Assembly (NCBI GenBank): GCA_963576735.1
Contig: OY755179.1
Location: forward strand, 5,642,001 to 5,706,000
DNA: 64,000 nucleotides
Origin: Bedellia somnulentella
Taxonomy: Eukaryota; Arthropoda; Insecta; Lepidoptera; Bedelliidae
Reading direction: 5' to 3'
Shown here: positions 62,413 through 64,000 of the stretch, one piece after another
How positions within the stretch are numbered: position 1 is the first letter of the stretch
Layout of the letters: the number at the start of each line of letters is the position of its first letter
Notes under the pieces: generated by a model
What the model saw: only the letters and a program-made list of their open reading frames with translations
Database searches by the model: none
What the model was told of the DNA's origin: nothing
Position numbers and translations under genes: made by a program

Positions 62413-62902
62413 GTTGAGATAAGTAAATGCTATGTAATGGAACATTGAAAAAGTTCCACCTCACCTTACCAAAATCTTACTATTAAACTGAAGGCTTGCT
62501 TTCATGTTGAGGTTCTTAAATGTTAATTTGTATTATTGGGCGTAGCTCTGAACTTAGGGAATAACAATTTTCAACTTCTTATTCTTAGTATATAGCCTAT
62601 TATACTGAAAGAATTATCAACTATTATTTTGATGCAATTTACAAATGGGACAGTATACTAGAGTTGAGTTGAATGGATGGCAGTAATCATTGTACAATAA
62701 TATTTTTTTACAGAACAGAATATTATTAATATATCTTATTAACATTATATTAAAATTTACCAACTTCACTCGGTTTGATTCCAAGCAAAACAAATCTATT
62801 TTAATTTAACATGACGTGATTGATTATTGCATTGAAAGAAATTAATATTGTTATGATACTTTCCAAAAAGTTAATAAATATTTGTAAACATCCAAGTCAT
62901 AC

Positions 62903-63117
62903 CTATTGCTCTTCTCTGGCCTGGAAACCACATAGAGAGCTCCCATTGCAATCATTACCATTGCAACTATCGTCACAATATACGACAACGTTGAAATTAT
63001 CAACATCAAAGGTACAATTACGAATGGTAAAATACTATCAACACTAAACTTTTTAGTGGTACTTTTGTTTGTCACTATTAAGTACATATCTTGAATAGTC
63101 ACTCCGGCGGATGACAT
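62903..63117 (-). CDS. Membrane-protein gene, first coding exon
   Basis: ATG at 63117 opens 71 codons plus two bases, ending AATAG|GTATGA at a good donor. The N terminus MSSAGVTIQDMYLIVTNKST is polar. Residues 29-64 are strongly hydrophobic (LPFVIVPLMLIISTLSYIVT and on), enough for one or two membrane passes, followed by SRPEKSN. With exons 2-4 the protein would have about 235-255 residues and five or six spans. I do not recognise the family: no DHHC, rhodopsin or transporter signature is visible. The minus-strand upstream region may hold a non-coding first exon. Confidence 0.75.
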
Positions 63118-64000
63118 CGTTACAGTTTGTTACTTTGCTTTAATTAAATAACAATTGTATTATATATTGTAAATTACCTGTAAAAACAAAAACATAGGAT
63201 AATATAACAATAGCAGGATAAGGAAAGGTAAGTGATGTGTCAACTTGAGTTGTAAATTCGAGTTAACCCGTGTTGAGGTAGGTATAAGGAAGTTAAATCG
63301 AATTGTTTACGTGCAAACTCGAATTAGTTGCCCGCTCCCCTCCTCGGCAGCGATATTTGAAATGATACTTATTATATTATTTATTACTTACCATGATATG
63401 ATGTGAACGCGTTTGAAGCATCCATCCATAATACTTATTTCCAACTAAAATCAATATATTTAAAAAAAATCGAATTAGTTTCAAAATAATGGAACTATAA
63501 TGTTTATCGCGTAATGTTATTTTTGTTAGTATTGAACTCGCGCTCCACTCATCATCATAAGAAAAATAACTTAAAAAACAAACACGTCTGATTAGTTTTA
63601 TTCGACAAAAAAACCCTTTCTAAAAGTATTTATTTGTACATTTAATGTTTTTTTTAATAAGTTTTTAAGTGTAGGGGCTACCAATATTATCAATAATGTA
63701 AACACGGTTAAATGTTGCACTCAACCTACTCTGTAAACTATATAAAACTGCAATGGGAGGTTTTCCTTTTTTTCTTTTTTTCTTCTTCCCTGTTCTCAGG
63801 ATAGATGGCGCCAGACTTGCTATGTTACTGGTAGGAACGGAACGTAACACCGTTTTTCACACTTGGATATAATGATATCGTAAAACGGAACGGACATGAA
63901 AATGTTCTGATTTGAAAGTCTAAATTAACATCAGTTTAAGCCAAGATAGCTCAAAAGTAAATAAACAAAGACGGGACTTATATTTAACATTCTTTTTGTT
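63118..64000. other. Upstream region of the membrane-protein gene
   Basis: It should contain the promoter and 5' UTR. TTTTTACAG at about 63178-63186 on the minus strand is a possible acceptor for a leader exon ending before the ATG. No initiator or TATA element can be chosen with confidence, and no repeat is recognised. Confidence 0.35.

Overview
The window looks like a repeat-rich intergenic and intronic piece of an insect chromosome, most likely from a moth or butterfly. The reasons are the RTE-type LINEs with a CTGCCTACCC...GTATATGTATG 3' end, several tRNA-derived SINE families of lepidopteran type, a Helitron with a lepidopteran-style terminus, and AT-rich DNA with very few protein genes. 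The lepidopteran assignment is inference from recalled families, not from a search.

Only two host loci can be supported. The first is an intronless inorganic pyrophosphatase-like gene at 35529-36467 (+). Its frame is intact, but several residues that bind metal or phosphate in characterised enzymes are replaced. The second is a minus-strand, multi-exon gene for an unrecognised membrane protein. Its first coding exon is at 62903-63117, with further exons at 61971-62171, 57250-57429 and about 55573-55680, and a possible last exon at 49183-49228.

The largest element is an 8.28 kb Ty3/gypsy errantivirus-type retrotransposon (2547-10824, minus orientation). It has 217-bp LTRs, a GTAC target duplication, a tRNA-Leu-type primer site, a polypurine tract, gag, pol and env. 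Gag and pol are joined by a textbook -1 frameshift signal. Pol is broken by one in-frame stop inside the integrase. The element sits inside an older copy of repeat A.

Layout: 0-2.5 kb, RTE LINE remnant and repeat A copies; 2.5-10.8 kb, the errantivirus; 11-19 kb, repeat A copies, a TIR DNA transposon with remnants of an uncharacterised protein (12451-13779), a Helitron (16830-18098) and a SINE split by another repeat; 20-24 kb, a tandem array of tRNA SINEs and an element with a 140-bp hairpin plus a 122-bp satellite; 25-33 kb, RTE and other LINE pieces and a foldback element (28783-29745); 33-39 kb, the pyrophosphatase gene and mostly unassigned DNA; 39-49 kb, a second foldback element, two MITE types, SINE pairs and a Mutator-like element; 49.6-55 kb, a nest made of three copies of one TIR element carrying LINE and SINE insertions; 55-64 kb, the membrane-protein exons interspersed with repeats and a copia remnant.

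Repeat names used below: A, about 240 bp, ending GTGAGTATATGTATGTATG; B, a tRNA-derived SINE with an AATAAATAAAGGAAAG end; C, a tRNA-derived SINE with ACATA/TATGT repeats at its tail; D, a tRNA-like SINE with a CAGCGGGGATCGAATCC box; E, a tRNA-derived SINE with GGGTTCGATCCCC; F, a GC-rich fragment present twice.
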